DNA from: Glycomyces sambucus
GTDB taxonomy: Bacteria; Actinomycetota; Actinomycetes; Mycobacteriales; Micromonosporaceae
Direction: 5' to 3'
Assembly (NCBI RefSeq): GCF_900102815.1
Contig: NZ_FNGF01000003.1
Location: 62,001 to 126,000, forward strand
Length of the DNA stretch: 64,000 nucleotides
Part shown: positions 1 through 9,444 of the stretch, piece by piece
Numbering within the stretch: the first letter of the stretch is position 1
Layout of the letters: each line of letters starts with the position of its first letter
Program-made: the position numbers and the translations under genes
The notes under the pieces: model-generated
The model's input: only the letters and a program-made list of their open reading frames with translations
The model's database searches: none
What the model was told of the DNA's origin: nothing

Positions 1-137
1 ACGCCAAGCTCGTCTGGGGCTGTCTGCAGCGGATCGCCGACTCCCGCAAGAACCCTCCCGAGACCGTCGACGATGTGCTGATGCAACTGGAGCGCTCAGG
101 CTTGATCGAGGCGACCGCCGAGCTTCGCGCAGGTTGA
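1..137 (+). CDS. C-terminal fragment of an unidentified protein
   Basis: The window opens inside this gene. The frame that starts at base 3 stays open and stops with TGA at 135-137, giving the last 44 residues (beginning AKLVWGCLQRIADS and ending ELRAG). The fragment is amphipathic and probably helical. The rest of the gene lies upstream of the window, so no family can be assigned. It converges on the phosphatase gene at 225-647, and a hairpin-rich spacer separates the two. The reading frame itself is likely real because codon use fits the genome and the stop is followed by terminator-like structure. Confidence 0.5.
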   Translation, partial: AKLVWGCLQRIADSRKNPPETVDDVLMQLERSGLIEATAELRAG

Positions 138-152
138 CCCGGCCGGAAAGTG

Positions 153-180
153 CGCTCCTCCGAACGTGTTCGCAGGAGCG
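153..180. terminator. Hairpin between two convergent genes
   Basis: CGCTCCT pairs with AGGAGCG and, inside it, GAAC pairs with GTTC around a GT loop. An outer imperfect pairing of CCGGAA (about 142) with TTCCGG (about 205) could enclose it. There is no U-tract, which is common for terminators in high-GC actinobacteria. It probably serves both converging genes. Confidence 0.45.
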
Positions 181-224
181 AAGAGCATCGAACCGCACAC
201 TTTCGTTCCGGCACCGCGGCGCGG

Positions 225-647
225 TCAGGCGAAACGGGAGGCGAAGCGGTGCTGCCAGGGGGTCTCGACGGCCTTCGGGGAGTAGTGGGTCCTGACGTAG
301 GCGACGGCTTCTGGGGCCGGGACGCCGTCGAGGACGGCGAGGCAGGCGAGGGCGGTGCCGGTGCGGCCGTGGCCGCCGTGGCAGGCGAGTTCGACGCGTT
401 CGGCGGCGGCCCGGTTCCAGGCGTCGTGGAGGGCGGTCTTGAAGGCGGCCTTGTCGGCGGGGAGGCGGAAGTCGGGCCAGCGGACCCAGGTGGCGTCCCA
501 TGCCACGGCCGGGGGTTCCTTGCCGAGGAGGTAGAGCGCGAACTGCGGTTCGGGGCCGTCGGGGAGCGGCCGGGCGAGGCCGCGGCCGCGGACGAGGCGT
601 CCGGAGGGGAGGCGGAGTACGCCGGGGTCGTCAGGGTTCCAGGTCAT
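225..647 (-). CDS. Small protein-tyrosine / dual-specificity phosphatase-like protein
   Basis: This is a 140-residue cytoplasmic protein with no signal peptide. The phosphatase signature C-x5-R-T/S is present as CHGGHGRTG (about residues 89-97), with the expected cysteine nucleophile and phosphate-binding arginine. An aspartate in WVRWPDFRLP could be the general acid. The size fits compact bacterial members of the PTP/DSP superfamily that lack extra domains. The usual histidine before the nucleophile is replaced by alanine (ACHGG), so activity may be modified. The start is the ATG at 647. The substrate is unknown. The adjacent MFS gene ends 25 bases upstream on the same strand, so the two may be cotranscribed. 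Confidence 0.75.
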   Translation of the reverse strand: MTWNPDDPGVLRLPSGRLVRGRGLARPLPDGPEPQFALYLLGKEPPAVAWDATWVRWPDFRLPADKAAFKTALHDAWNRAAAERVELACHGGHGRTGTALACLAVLDGVPAPEAVAYVRTHYSPKAVETPWQHRFASRFA

Positions 648-672
648 GGCCCGATGCTACTGCGGCGCAAGG

Positions 673-1914
673 CTATTTGGCCTCGACGAGGCCGGTGCCC
701 TCCTCGGGGAGATCGGTGAGGGTGCGGATCGGGGTCCTGAGGAGGGCGAGGCATCCGGCGAAGAGCATCGCGGCGGCGATGAGGAGCACGGTCCGGGCGC
801 CGGCGGCCTCGCCGGCGAGGCCGCCGAGGATCGAGCCGACGGCCATCGAGCCCCAGGTGATGACGCGCTGGGTGGCGTTGACGCGGCCTTGGATCGGGTC
901 GGGCGTGACGGCCTGGCGGTAGCTGACGACGTTGACGTTGTAGACGACGATCGAGGCGATGAACAGGACCTGCCCCAGGAACGCGACCGCGGCGCCCCAG
1001 CCCGGGCCCGAGAGCGCGACGACGGCCATCCCCGGGCCCGACAGCGCGAGGGCGACGAGTGCGGTGCGGCCCATGCCGAACCGCTGGGAGATCTTCCCGA
1101 CGAGCATCGCGCCGAGGACGCCGCCGACGCCGGACCCGGCGAGGACCAGGCCGACGACCGCGGTGGACTGGCCGGTGTCGCGGATGAGGAACACCACGAG
1201 CATCGCCTGGAACGCGCCGATCGAGAGGTTGCTCCAGGCGCTGGAGAGCGCCACGGTGCGGATGATCTGGTCCTTGAGGAGGAGGAACCTGATCCCCTGG
1301 GCGATCTCGCCGCGCAGGTTCGGGGTCGCGGACCGGACGGGTTCGGCCTCCTCGAAGCGGATGCGCCACACGCTGAACGCCGACACCACGAAACCGGCGA
1401 CGGCGACCGCGACGGCCGCCGGCGCCGTCAGCAGCGTCACGAGCGGGCCGGCGAGGAGCGGGCCGCCGGTGTCCGAGGCCGAGCGGATCCCCTGCATGTG
1501 GGAGTTCGCGCCGGTGAGCCGGTCGTTGTCGATGAGCATCGGGATGTAGCTGCCCTGCGCCACGTCGAAGCACACCGAGACGAGGCCGAGCAGGAACATG
1601 ACCGCGAAAATCTGCCACGCGGCGAGCGCGTCGAAGGCCCACGCGAGCGGGACGCTCAGCATGAGCAGCGCCCGCAGCGCCTCGCTGACGACGATGATCG
1701 GCTTGCGCCGCAACCGGTCCACCCAGGCGCCCACGAGGAGCCCGAAGATCACCAGCGCGATCTGGTCCATGGCGTTGAGGACGCCGATCTGCGCCTCGCT
1801 CAGGTCGAGGACCACGACGGCGATGATCGACACCGAGAAGTACGCGATCTGGAGGCCGACCTGGCTGGAGGCGACCGAGACGAGCAGCAGGCGGTGGTCG
1901 GGGTTGCGGAACAT
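673..1914 (-). CDS. MFS transporter, DHA3 / MefA-EntS-like exporter
   Basis: A 413-residue integral membrane protein with about twelve hydrophobic segments. The MFS motif A region appears after the second segment as GAWVDRLRRKP. The overall pattern, with MFRNPDHRLLLVSV at the N-terminus, resembles the MFS_3/enterobactin-exporter branch, which exports drugs, macrolides or siderophores. The substrate is not visible. The ATG at 1914 was chosen because the protein starts with a short cytoplasmic head directly before helix 1, and a GGAAAGG lies about 13 bases upstream. It starts 38 bases after the CHAT gene stops, on the same strand, and is probably the last or near-last cistron of that operon. 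Whether it works with the CHAT module or merely shares its transcript is unclear. Confidence 0.85.
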   Translation of the reverse strand: MFRNPDHRLLLVSVASSQVGLQIAYFSVSIIAVVVLDLSEAQIGVLNAMDQIALVIFGLLVGAWVDRLRRKPIIVVSEALRALLMLSVPLAWAFDALAAWQIFAVMFLLGLVSVCFDVAQGSYIPMLIDNDRLTGANSHMQGIRSASDTGGPLLAGPLVTLLTAPAAVAVAVAGFVVSAFSVWRIRFEEAEPVRSATPNLRGEIAQGIRFLLLKDQIIRTVALSSAWSNLSIGAFQAMLVVFLIRDTGQSTAVVGLVLAGSGVGGVLGAMLVGKISQRFGMGRTALVALALSGPGMAVVALSGPGWGAAVAFLGQVLFIASIVVYNVNVVSYRQAVTPDPIQGRVNATQRVITWGSMAVGSILGGLAGEAAGARTVLLIAAAMLFAGCLALLRTPIRTLTDLPEEGTGLVEAK

Positions 1915-1952
1915 CGGTTCGGGGAAGCCTTTCCGGGGGGTATCCGGGCAGC

Positions 1953-3107
1953 TTACGCCCCGAACGCGACGAACGGGTGCCACGGCCGGTGCTCCCCTAC
2001 GGCCGCAAGGGCTTCGGCGGGGGTGGCGCCGGCCGCGCAGCGGCGGTGGTACTCCAGCATCATGTCGGCGGCCATCGCGTCGGGGACCTTCGCGAGGCTG
2101 GAGACGACGGTCGAGGTGCCCGCGTGCAGGAGCGCCGCGGTGAAGCCCAGGGTCTCGTTCCCGACCTCCACAGTGGAACGTCCGAGGTCGCAGGCGGAGA
2201 GGACCACGTGCGCCGGGGGCTGGTCGAGGCTGAGGAGCTCGTACGCGTTCAGGGGCCCGAGTCCGAAGTCCAGGCGGGAGAACAGGACGTTGTCCGGCTC
2301 GTGGTGCCCGTGCGCGGCGAGGTGCGCGACGGCGGCGCCGTCGAGGGCCCGCAGCACCTCCTCGGGGTCGGACTTCTCGGCCTGCACGAGCGTCGCGTCG
2401 GGGTAGAGCGCGCCGATCGCGGCGACCTCGCTGTCGGCGCGCAGGAGCCGGGGCCCGGCGGCGACGAGCGCCGGGCGGGTCGCGGCGGGGCGGCGCACCG
2501 CGCGCCACCACGCCTCGGCCGAGGGCGCGACCGTGAGCGGGCGCCCGCGCAGCGGCGGCAGCAGCGGCCACGGCACCCAGGCGAGCTTGCTGTGCGGGAT
2601 GACGACGATCTGCCGGTCGCCGACGTAGTCCGCGACCGGGTCCCAGACGCCCTCGGCGAGCGCGGTCGCGTTGCGGCGCATGGCGCTCTCGACGCTCTGG
2701 CGCAGCCGCTCGGGGTGGTGGAACGTGCGGGTCAGGGCGTCGAGGTCGGCGCCGAGGCGGCGCTCCAGTTCGGACGCCGCGTCGAGGTCCATGAGCGGCA
2801 CGTGCCGGAGCCCGTCGCCGCCGGCGAGCAGGGCGCGCACGGTCCCGCCGACCTCGAACATGCTGACCACCACCGTGTCCCGCGACTCGGCGAGGTCGTG
2901 GATGTCGGCGGAGGCGATCCGCTCGGCCTGCTCCCCCGGGCCGGGCCGGGCCCGGTCGTAGTCGCGGATCTCGGCCTCCAGCCCGGAGACCCGCGCCAGC
3001 GCCTCGGCCGCCTCGCGGCCCTCGACCTGGAGCTCCCACAGCTCCTGGCGGGCCTGGCGCAGGCGCCCGAGCGCTTCGCGCGCACCGGGGTCGGAGGAGG
3101 ACTTCAC
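1953..3107 (-). CDS. CHAT-domain (caspase-like) protease, separate cistron from its TPR partner
   Basis: A 384-residue protein, counted from the GTG at 3107. Its C-terminal two thirds form a CHAT domain. The catalytic dyad is intact: His266 in HLAAHGHH and Cys306 in VLSACDLG, followed by the usual LGFTAALLHAG segment. The first 60 residues are charged helical sequence, normally found between TPR repeats and the CHAT domain. The GTG overlaps the TGA of the TPR gene as GTGA. In other actinobacteria TPR and CHAT are usually one polypeptide, and the sequence preceding the GTG in this frame has no good ribosome site, so either coupled re-initiation or a -1 slip on the CCCCC just before the stop would make the product. 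It acts in the cytoplasm. CHAT proteases cut partner proteins in conflict and cell-death systems; the target here is unknown. Confidence 0.85.
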   Translation of the reverse strand: MKSSSDPGAREALGRLRQARQELWELQVEGREAAEALARVSGLEAEIRDYDRARPGPGEQAERIASADIHDLAESRDTVVVSMFEVGGTVRALLAGGDGLRHVPLMDLDAASELERRLGADLDALTRTFHHPERLRQSVESAMRRNATALAEGVWDPVADYVGDRQIVVIPHSKLAWVPWPLLPPLRGRPLTVAPSAEAWWRAVRRPAATRPALVAAGPRLLRADSEVAAIGALYPDATLVQAEKSDPEEVLRALDGAAVAHLAAHGHHEPDNVLFSRLDFGLGPLNAYELLSLDQPPAHVVLSACDLGRSTVEVGNETLGFTAALLHAGTSTVVSSLAKVPDAMAADMMLEYHRRCAAGATPAEALAAVGEHRPWHPFVAFGA

Positions 3108-4465
3108 CGGGGGATGCGCAGCGCCTGGCCGCGGCAGCGCTCGGCCCACTGGAGCATCTCGGCGGGGCTGCCGTGGTTGGTGGTGTGGGTCAGGCCCTTG
3201 CTGGCGAGCTGGATGCCGAGCGCCGAGACCCCGGCCTGGAACTCGACGGAGCCGAACGTGGTGCGGTACTCGTCGAGCAGGTCGAGCCCGGCCCGCAGCT
3301 CGGGCATGGGGTCGCGGTCGAGCGCGATGGCGAGTTCGGCCTTCGCCAGGTACCGGGCCAGCCCCTCGGCGAGCGCGTCGTAGCCGGGGCCGCTGTGCTC
3401 GCCCTGGAGCAGGTCGGCGGCGCCGTCGAGGTCGCGCGCCCTGATCTTGGCGCGGGCGGCGAGGATGCGGGCCTGCTCGAGCCGGAGGGTCCAGCCGCGC
3501 TGCGCCAGCGCGTCGGAGAGCCGGACCACCTTCTCCGCGAAGTCCGGCCCGTCCTCGCCGGCGTCGAACTGCCCCTGGAGGATCAGCAGGCGGGCGAGGA
3601 ACGCCATCGGCTCGTTGCCCTGCTCGTAGAGGGAGTCCATGGCCTGCTGGGCCCAGGTCCCGGCCGTGGTGAACTGCCGGTCCTCGAAGGCCGCCACGGC
3701 CCGCCAGAACTCGTAGATCGCGGCGTTCCGGCGGTCGCCGGCGAGGCGGTGCGCGGCGATCGCGTCGGCCCAGCGCACCGCGGCCTGCCGGTGCATCCCG
3801 ACGTACAGGAGCGCGTCGCCGTACGAACCGTCCACATAGGATTCGAGAATGGGCGAATGGACTCGGAACTGATCGCGGACCTCATCGAGTTCGGAGAGCG
3901 CTTTGGTGACCTCTCCGAGATCGAGCCAGAGCTGCGCCCGCAGAAAGCGGGCCTTCGCGCGGTTCACGGGAATGTCGATGCGGTCGTACAGTTCGATCGC
4001 CCGCTGGATGTTCTCCATTCCCTTGCGGAGCTCGCCGAGATCGCGCCACACCATCGCGCGGTTGTGGAACAGCGCCGCATAGATGTTGTCGGGACCGTTC
4101 ACCGCCAGATGCGGCTCGGCCTCCGCGAACCATTGCAGCGCGTCGGAAAGGCGCCCGCTCTGCCACAGGTTGAACGCCCGCTGGTGCAGCAGCATGCCCC
4201 GGTCCCGGTGGAACACGAATCCGTCGGCGCTGTCGAGGAGCCGCAGTCCCTTTGCGGCATCGCCCATCTGGGCCAGATTGGTGGAGCGGATCATGAGCAC
4301 CTGGGCGGTCAGCCTCGCGCGCGCCGTTCCTGCCTCAGGCGGGTTCGCGGAGTCCCATTGCAGCGATTCGAGCGCCGCCACGAGTGCCTCTTCGGCATCC
4401 CTGATCCGGCCCCGACGGTGCAGTCGCTGGCCTCGATTGAACAGACGCCAGGCATCCTGAAGCAT
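3104..4465 (-). CDS. TPR-repeat protein, upstream half of a TPR-CHAT pair
   Basis: A 453-residue all-helical cytoplasmic protein of degenerate tetratricopeptide repeats. Recognisable repeat cores include ALFHNRAMVWRDLGELRKG and AKARFLRAQLWLDLGEVTKA. It ends with AERCRGQALRIPR, a segment that in fused homologues runs straight into the CHAT linker. The stop TGA is embedded in ATCCCCCGGTGA; reading one base back on the C run would continue in frame as PPVKSSSDPG into the CHAT protein. The ATG at 4465 lies 10 bases after the stop of the 178-residue unknown gene. TPR arrays in such pairs usually sense a ligand or partner and hold the CHAT domain inactive; that role here is inferred from the family. 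Confidence 0.8.
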   Translation of the reverse strand: MLQDAWRLFNRGQRLHRRGRIRDAEEALVAALESLQWDSANPPEAGTARARLTAQVLMIRSTNLAQMGDAAKGLRLLDSADGFVFHRDRGMLLHQRAFNLWQSGRLSDALQWFAEAEPHLAVNGPDNIYAALFHNRAMVWRDLGELRKGMENIQRAIELYDRIDIPVNRAKARFLRAQLWLDLGEVTKALSELDEVRDQFRVHSPILESYVDGSYGDALLYVGMHRQAAVRWADAIAAHRLAGDRRNAAIYEFWRAVAAFEDRQFTTAGTWAQQAMDSLYEQGNEPMAFLARLLILQGQFDAGEDGPDFAEKVVRLSDALAQRGWTLRLEQARILAARAKIRARDLDGAADLLQGEHSGPGYDALAEGLARYLAKAELAIALDRDPMPELRAGLDLLDEYRTTFGSVEFQAGVSALGIQLASKGLTHTTNHGSPAEMLQWAERCRGQALRIPR

Positions 4466-4475
4466 TCTTCACATG

Positions 4476-5012
4476 CTACAGCCGGACCGCCGGGGTCACG
4501 ACCACCGCGGGGAGGCCGTCCCGCTGCAACGCCTCGTCCGGTCGGATCACGAGCTGGAACATCTCGTTGTTCGGCAGTCCCTCCAGCACGAACCTCCCGC
4601 TCGCGTCGGTGGAGACCCGGCGGACGCCCTGCGGACTGCGCAGTTCGACCCCGTAAGTCCCCTCCGGACCTATCCACCCGTCGAGGCGCATCTCCTCCAG
4701 TGCCGAGGGCCGCGGCGTCACCATGACGGTGACGGTCTCGCAGTCGAAGGTGATGGAGGCGGGGTCCCCCTGGTTCACCGTCAGCTCGGCCTCCCCCCGG
4801 ACGAGGGTGAGCTCGGCCGGGCGGTAGACCGACGCGACCTTGGCGTCGAGCGCCGCCTCCAGTTCGAGCACGAAGTGCACCCGCTCGTTGAGGTCGTACG
4901 GCACCGGGTCGTCGCGCCGGTGGAGCTCGTTGATGACAGCGAGGATCCGCTCGTCGCAGGAGTCCAACGGTTCGAACTCGCCTTGGTCCCGATTGTCAGG
5001 TTCCATCTGCAT
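4476..5012 (-). CDS. Uncharacterised protein of the sigma/CHAT operon, possible anti-sigma or protease substrate
   Basis: About 178 residues, with no transmembrane segment or signal. The N-terminal 60 residues are acidic and helical (CDERILAVINELHRRDD, then VHFVLELEAALDAKV). The C-terminal 90 residues look like a beta-sandwich of the carboxypeptidase-regulatory type (VSTDASGRFVLEGLP). I do not recognise a named family. The ATG at 5012 has GAGGAG four bases upstream; ATG at 5006 (spacing 10) and GTG at 5024 are alternatives. The gene overlaps the end of the sigma gene, so the two are translationally coupled, as sigma/anti-sigma pairs often are. An anti-sigma or cleavable adaptor role is inference from this position only. 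Confidence 0.65.
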   Translation of the reverse strand: MQMEPDNRDQGEFEPLDSCDERILAVINELHRRDDPVPYDLNERVHFVLELEAALDAKVASVYRPAELTLVRGEAELTVNQGDPASITFDCETVTVMVTPRPSALEEMRLDGWIGPEGTYGVELRSPQGVRRVSTDASGRFVLEGLPNNEMFQLVIRPDEALQRDGLPAVVVTPAVRL

Positions 5013-5610
5013 TCCGCTCCTCACCTGCGCCCCAGGACGGGTCGTCCAGCAGGGTCCTTCTCAGCTTGTCCAGGCACCGGCCCCGAGTGGGTCCGATGCT
5101 CCCCCTTTTCATCCCGAGCTCTTCGGAGATGACGTCGTAATCCGGCCGGGCGAACGCCGCCACGTAGGCGAGCAGCGCCCGGCACTTGTCGTCCTGCGCG
5201 AGGAAGGCGCGGCGCACCGCCTCGCGCTCGGCGTCGCGGACCAGGTCGTCCTCGATGCCGTCGATGACCGGCTCCTTGATGTCGACCGGGTCCGAGACGA
5301 CCTCGCGCCGCGACTGGCCGGCCACGTTCCAGGCCTCGCGGCTGACCGTGGTGCGCAGCCACTTGGTCAGCGCGCGAGGCTGGTTCAGCCCGTCCCTGGT
5401 GCGCCACAGTCGAAGCCATGCCGTCTGCACCACGTCGGCGGCGCTCTCCCGGTCGAGGCCGGCCCGCCGGGCCACTCGCCAGAGCGGCTCGTTGAGCTCC
5501 TCGATCAGGGTGCGCTGCGCGATGCTGTCGCCGGCGCGCGCGGCGATGTAGAGCCGCGCGTACCGGTCGTAGTCCACCGCCGCCACCGAGTGAGCTGATA
5601 TCGCGTTCAT
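4996..5610 (-). CDS. Sigma-70 family (ECF-like) RNA polymerase sigma factor
   Basis: A 204-residue protein with region 2 (about residues 20-85, including DVVQTAWLRLWRTRD for the core-binding and -10 recognition helices) and region 4 (about 130-190, helix-turn-helix around YDVISEELGMKRGSIGPTRGRCLDKLRR). No region 1.1 or 3 is seen, and the length fits ECF-type factors. It sits 9 bases after the subtilase stop and overlaps the next gene, so it belongs to the protease operon. The ATG at 5610 has only a weak ribosome site, suggesting coupled translation from the subtilase. Its target promoters cannot be deduced. Regulation by proteolysis of a partner is plausible in this context. Confidence 0.85.
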   Translation of the reverse strand: MNAISAHSVAAVDYDRYARLYIAARAGDSIAQRTLIEELNEPLWRVARRAGLDRESAADVVQTAWLRLWRTRDGLNQPRALTKWLRTTVSREAWNVAGQSRREVVSDPVDIKEPVIDGIEDDLVRDAEREAVRRAFLAQDDKCRALLAYVAAFARPDYDVISEELGMKRGSIGPTRGRCLDKLRRTLLDDPSWGAGEERNADGT

Positions 5611-5619
5611 GTCTTCAGG

Positions 5620-7161
5620 CTAGCGACTCTTCAGCCGCGCGAGGGCCGCGTGAGCGCGCTCCGCGGCCTTGACCGAGTCCTGCACCTCCTCGACCCCCGA
5701 CTCGGCGATGGCGTTCAGCAGATAGGCCGCCGCGACCGGGGCCGCGAACGAGGTGCCGCTCCAGACCGCGAACCCCGACGAGAAGTCGTCGAAGTCGTAG
5801 CTCTCGCGGAACCGGTTGCGCACGCTCGACTTCGAGCGGCGCTCGGGCTCGCGGGAGCCCTCGGCCTCGCACGGGTACGTGCTCACCAGCCCGGCCCCGG
5901 TGGCGTAGCACGAGACCCACGGGCCCTCGTTGGAGAACATCGCGATCTCGAGGTTCGGGTTCAGCGCGCCCACGCTCACGATCGGCGCCGCGTTCGCGAG
6001 CGGCTCGTGCGCGGCGAACGCGGCGGGGTAGAACGGCCGGTCCGAGGACTGGTTCCCGGCCGCGGCGACGACGGGGATGCCCAGCGCCGCAAGGCGGTTC
6101 ACCGCGTCGCCGATCCACCCGCCCGGCTCGTCGTGCGGGTTCTCGTCGACGTAGCCCATCGCCAGGACCACCACGTCCACCGCGTACGCCTCGGCGTCGC
6201 CGCCGCGGGCGGCCTCGATCTGGTCCGCGAGGTGGTGGAGCGCGCCGATGACGTCGTGCTCGTACGCGAGGCCGTCGTTGTGGATGACCCGCAGCGAGTA
6301 GACCTGCACGTCGGGCGAGAGCTGCCGCAGCAGCCCGGTGATGAAGGTGCCGTGCCCGAAGTGGCTCGCGACCTCGCCGATGAGGGTCGGCTCGTGGACC
6401 GGCCCCTCCCACGGGTCGTCCAGCGGGATCGCCGGGGAGTCGGAGTGCTCGCCGAGCTTCACCTGGAAGGCGTGGTCGACCACGACGAAGGTGTCCTCGT
6501 CCTCGGACCGGTCCGAGACGTCGAACGCGGGGTGGCGGTTCGGGACGCCGGTGTCGAGCACCGCGACCCGCAGGCGGCGGTCGAGGCGCCGGCGCGAGGG
6601 CATGGGGTTGACCATGTCGACCGGGACGCGCCCGAGGGACGCCGCGCGCGGGCCCCCGGCCGGCGTCTCGCCGCCGCCGATGCCGATGCCGCCTTTGGAG
6701 CAGATCATCAGGTGCTCCAGGCGGACCTTGTCGAGGAGCTCCACCGGGAGGCTCTCCTCGCTGGTGTCGGTGCGCAGGCGCTGGAGCAGCGACCACGCGT
6801 CGACGCCGGCGTGGTCCCCGTGGGCGCTCACCACCGGGACGCGGTACGAGCCCTGGCCGGGCACGAGCGTGCTCGCGGGCTGGCTCTCGATCGTCATGCC
6901 GCTGGGCCGGATCGCCCCTTCGAGCCGGCGGAGGGCCGCCTCGTCGTTGATGACCGACTCGTCGACCAGCAGCCGGTCGTAGCGGTAGATAGTGCCGACG
7001 GGGGCCGAGCGGCCCGCGGTGCGGACGACCTGGCCCGGGGCGAGGACGCGGCCGCCGTGGCGGTCCAGAGTGGAGTAGGCGAGTTCGGGCACGCCGCTCA
7101 TGTGGTCGCGGCGCGGATTGGGCTTCAGATGGGGTTCGTTCTCGGCGAACACCAATCGCAT
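5620..7161 (-). CDS. Cytoplasmic S8 subtilisin-like serine protease
   Basis: A 513-residue protein with the full subtilase triad: Asp203 in AVLDTGVPNRHPAF, His270 in SHFGHGTF, Ser471 in SGTSFAAP, plus the oxyanion asparagine Asn370 in AAAGNQ. About 190 N-terminal residues precede the catalytic domain and have no signal peptide, transmembrane segment or classical inhibitor-I9 look, so it is predicted to stay in the cytoplasm. Most actinobacterial subtilases are secreted, which makes this one unusual. The ATG at 7161 has AGGAG at good spacing; an in-frame start at 7290 would add a low-complexity basic stretch and is rejected. It is the first gene of the sigma-TPR-CHAT operon and probably acts with it. 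Confidence 0.88.
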   Translation of the reverse strand: MRLVFAENEPHLKPNPRRDHMSGVPELAYSTLDRHGGRVLAPGQVVRTAGRSAPVGTIYRYDRLLVDESVINDEAALRRLEGAIRPSGMTIESQPASTLVPGQGSYRVPVVSAHGDHAGVDAWSLLQRLRTDTSEESLPVELLDKVRLEHLMICSKGGIGIGGGETPAGGPRAASLGRVPVDMVNPMPSRRRLDRRLRVAVLDTGVPNRHPAFDVSDRSEDEDTFVVVDHAFQVKLGEHSDSPAIPLDDPWEGPVHEPTLIGEVASHFGHGTFITGLLRQLSPDVQVYSLRVIHNDGLAYEHDVIGALHHLADQIEAARGGDAEAYAVDVVVLAMGYVDENPHDEPGGWIGDAVNRLAALGIPVVAAAGNQSSDRPFYPAAFAAHEPLANAAPIVSVGALNPNLEIAMFSNEGPWVSCYATGAGLVSTYPCEAEGSREPERRSKSSVRNRFRESYDFDDFSSGFAVWSGTSFAAPVAAAYLLNAIAESGVEEVQDSVKAAERAHAALARLKSR

Positions 7162-7465
7162 GGGAGCTCCTCTGGTCGTCTTCGGGGGTCTATGCGGTTG
7201 TCGGTGAGGAGGGGGATCTCTTCGATGCCGATTCTCCTCACCTTCTGCCGGGCGTGGGGTCCACGCCTGGTCCGATAGGTCGAAGGGCACTCAAGCCCGG
7301 AATGCCGCGAACGCCACGGGCTGACGGATATCGCGGCTTTCACCAGGGAAGAGGCAGGGCGTTCACCCGGGATACACACGGGAACGCGGATTCTCAGATT
7401 GGCACGTTCGAGGGACGCCGAACGCGCCCCGGAGGCGGACCTCCGGGGCGCGTCGAGTCGCGGTC
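7162..7465. other. Non-coding stretch upstream of the subtilase operon
   Basis: No believable gene. It must hold the promoter of the subtilase-sigma-CHAT operon on the minus strand, but no clear -35/-10 pair stands out; a TTGAGT-like element near 7287 is the best and is weak. GAGGAG at about 7204 and CTCCTC at about 7234 form a loose inverted repeat. The left end carries the terminator of the DUF397 gene. Confidence 0.4.
7423..7452. terminator. Terminator after the DUF397 gene
   Basis: A perfect 13-bp stem, CGCGCCCCGGAGG, with a CGGA loop lies 13 bases beyond the stop of the DUF397 gene. No U-tract follows on either strand. Confidence 0.7.
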
Positions 7466-7762
7466 TTACTGCTTGGCGGGCGCGTCCTCGCCGTCGTCGA
7501 TGACCTCGACGATCGGCTCGTCGTCCCAGGTCTCGATGTCGAACTCGCCGTCGCGCACGCCCTCGACGAACGCCTCCCACTCCGACGGGGTGTAGATGAG
7601 GATGTCGCCCTCGGGGTCCTCGGCCATGCGCAGGGCCACCAGGCCGTTGTCGGCGTAGCCGATCTCCAGGGCGGCGGGAGTGCCGTCCTCGTGCGTCGTG
7701 CGCTCCCAGCGCGCCTCGGCGGTGTCGAACTCGCCCTTGAGCGGATGCTCACGCTTCGTCAT
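7466..7762 (-). CDS. DUF397-domain small protein
   Basis: A 98-residue soluble acidic protein. The core LVALRMAEDPEGDILIYTP followed by SEWEAFVEGVRDGEFDI matches the DUF397 pattern (a D-P-x-G turn, then F/YTPxEWxAFxxGVxxGEF). DUF397 proteins are typical of actinobacteria and usually lie beside XRE-family WhiJ/BldB-like regulators that they modulate. No such regulator is nearby, so this is an orphan copy. The start is the ATG at 7762. It is flanked on both sides by strong hairpin terminators and is therefore likely monocistronic. Confidence 0.75.
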   Translation of the reverse strand: MTKREHPLKGEFDTAEARWERTTHEDGTPAALEIGYADNGLVALRMAEDPEGDILIYTPSEWEAFVEGVRDGEFDIETWDDEPIVEVIDDGEDAPAKQ

Positions 7763-7777
7763 CCCGTAAGCATAGAA

Positions 7778-7805
7778 AGGGCCCGGACCGCGTGGTCCGG
7801 GCCCT
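7778..7805. terminator. Terminator after pruA
   Basis: A perfect 12-bp stem, AGGGCCCGGACC, with a GCGT loop lies 13 bases past the pruA stop codon on the minus strand, just before the DUF397 gene start. Confidence 0.75.
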
Positions 7806-7818
7806 CCTCGCGGACGGG

Positions 7819-9444
<1,626 letters not shown>

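Noticed and set aside
7161-7290. Longer N-terminus for the subtilase starting at 7290
   Set aside because: The extra 43 residues are Arg/Pro/His low-complexity without a ribosome site, whereas ATG 7161 has AGGAG at good spacing.
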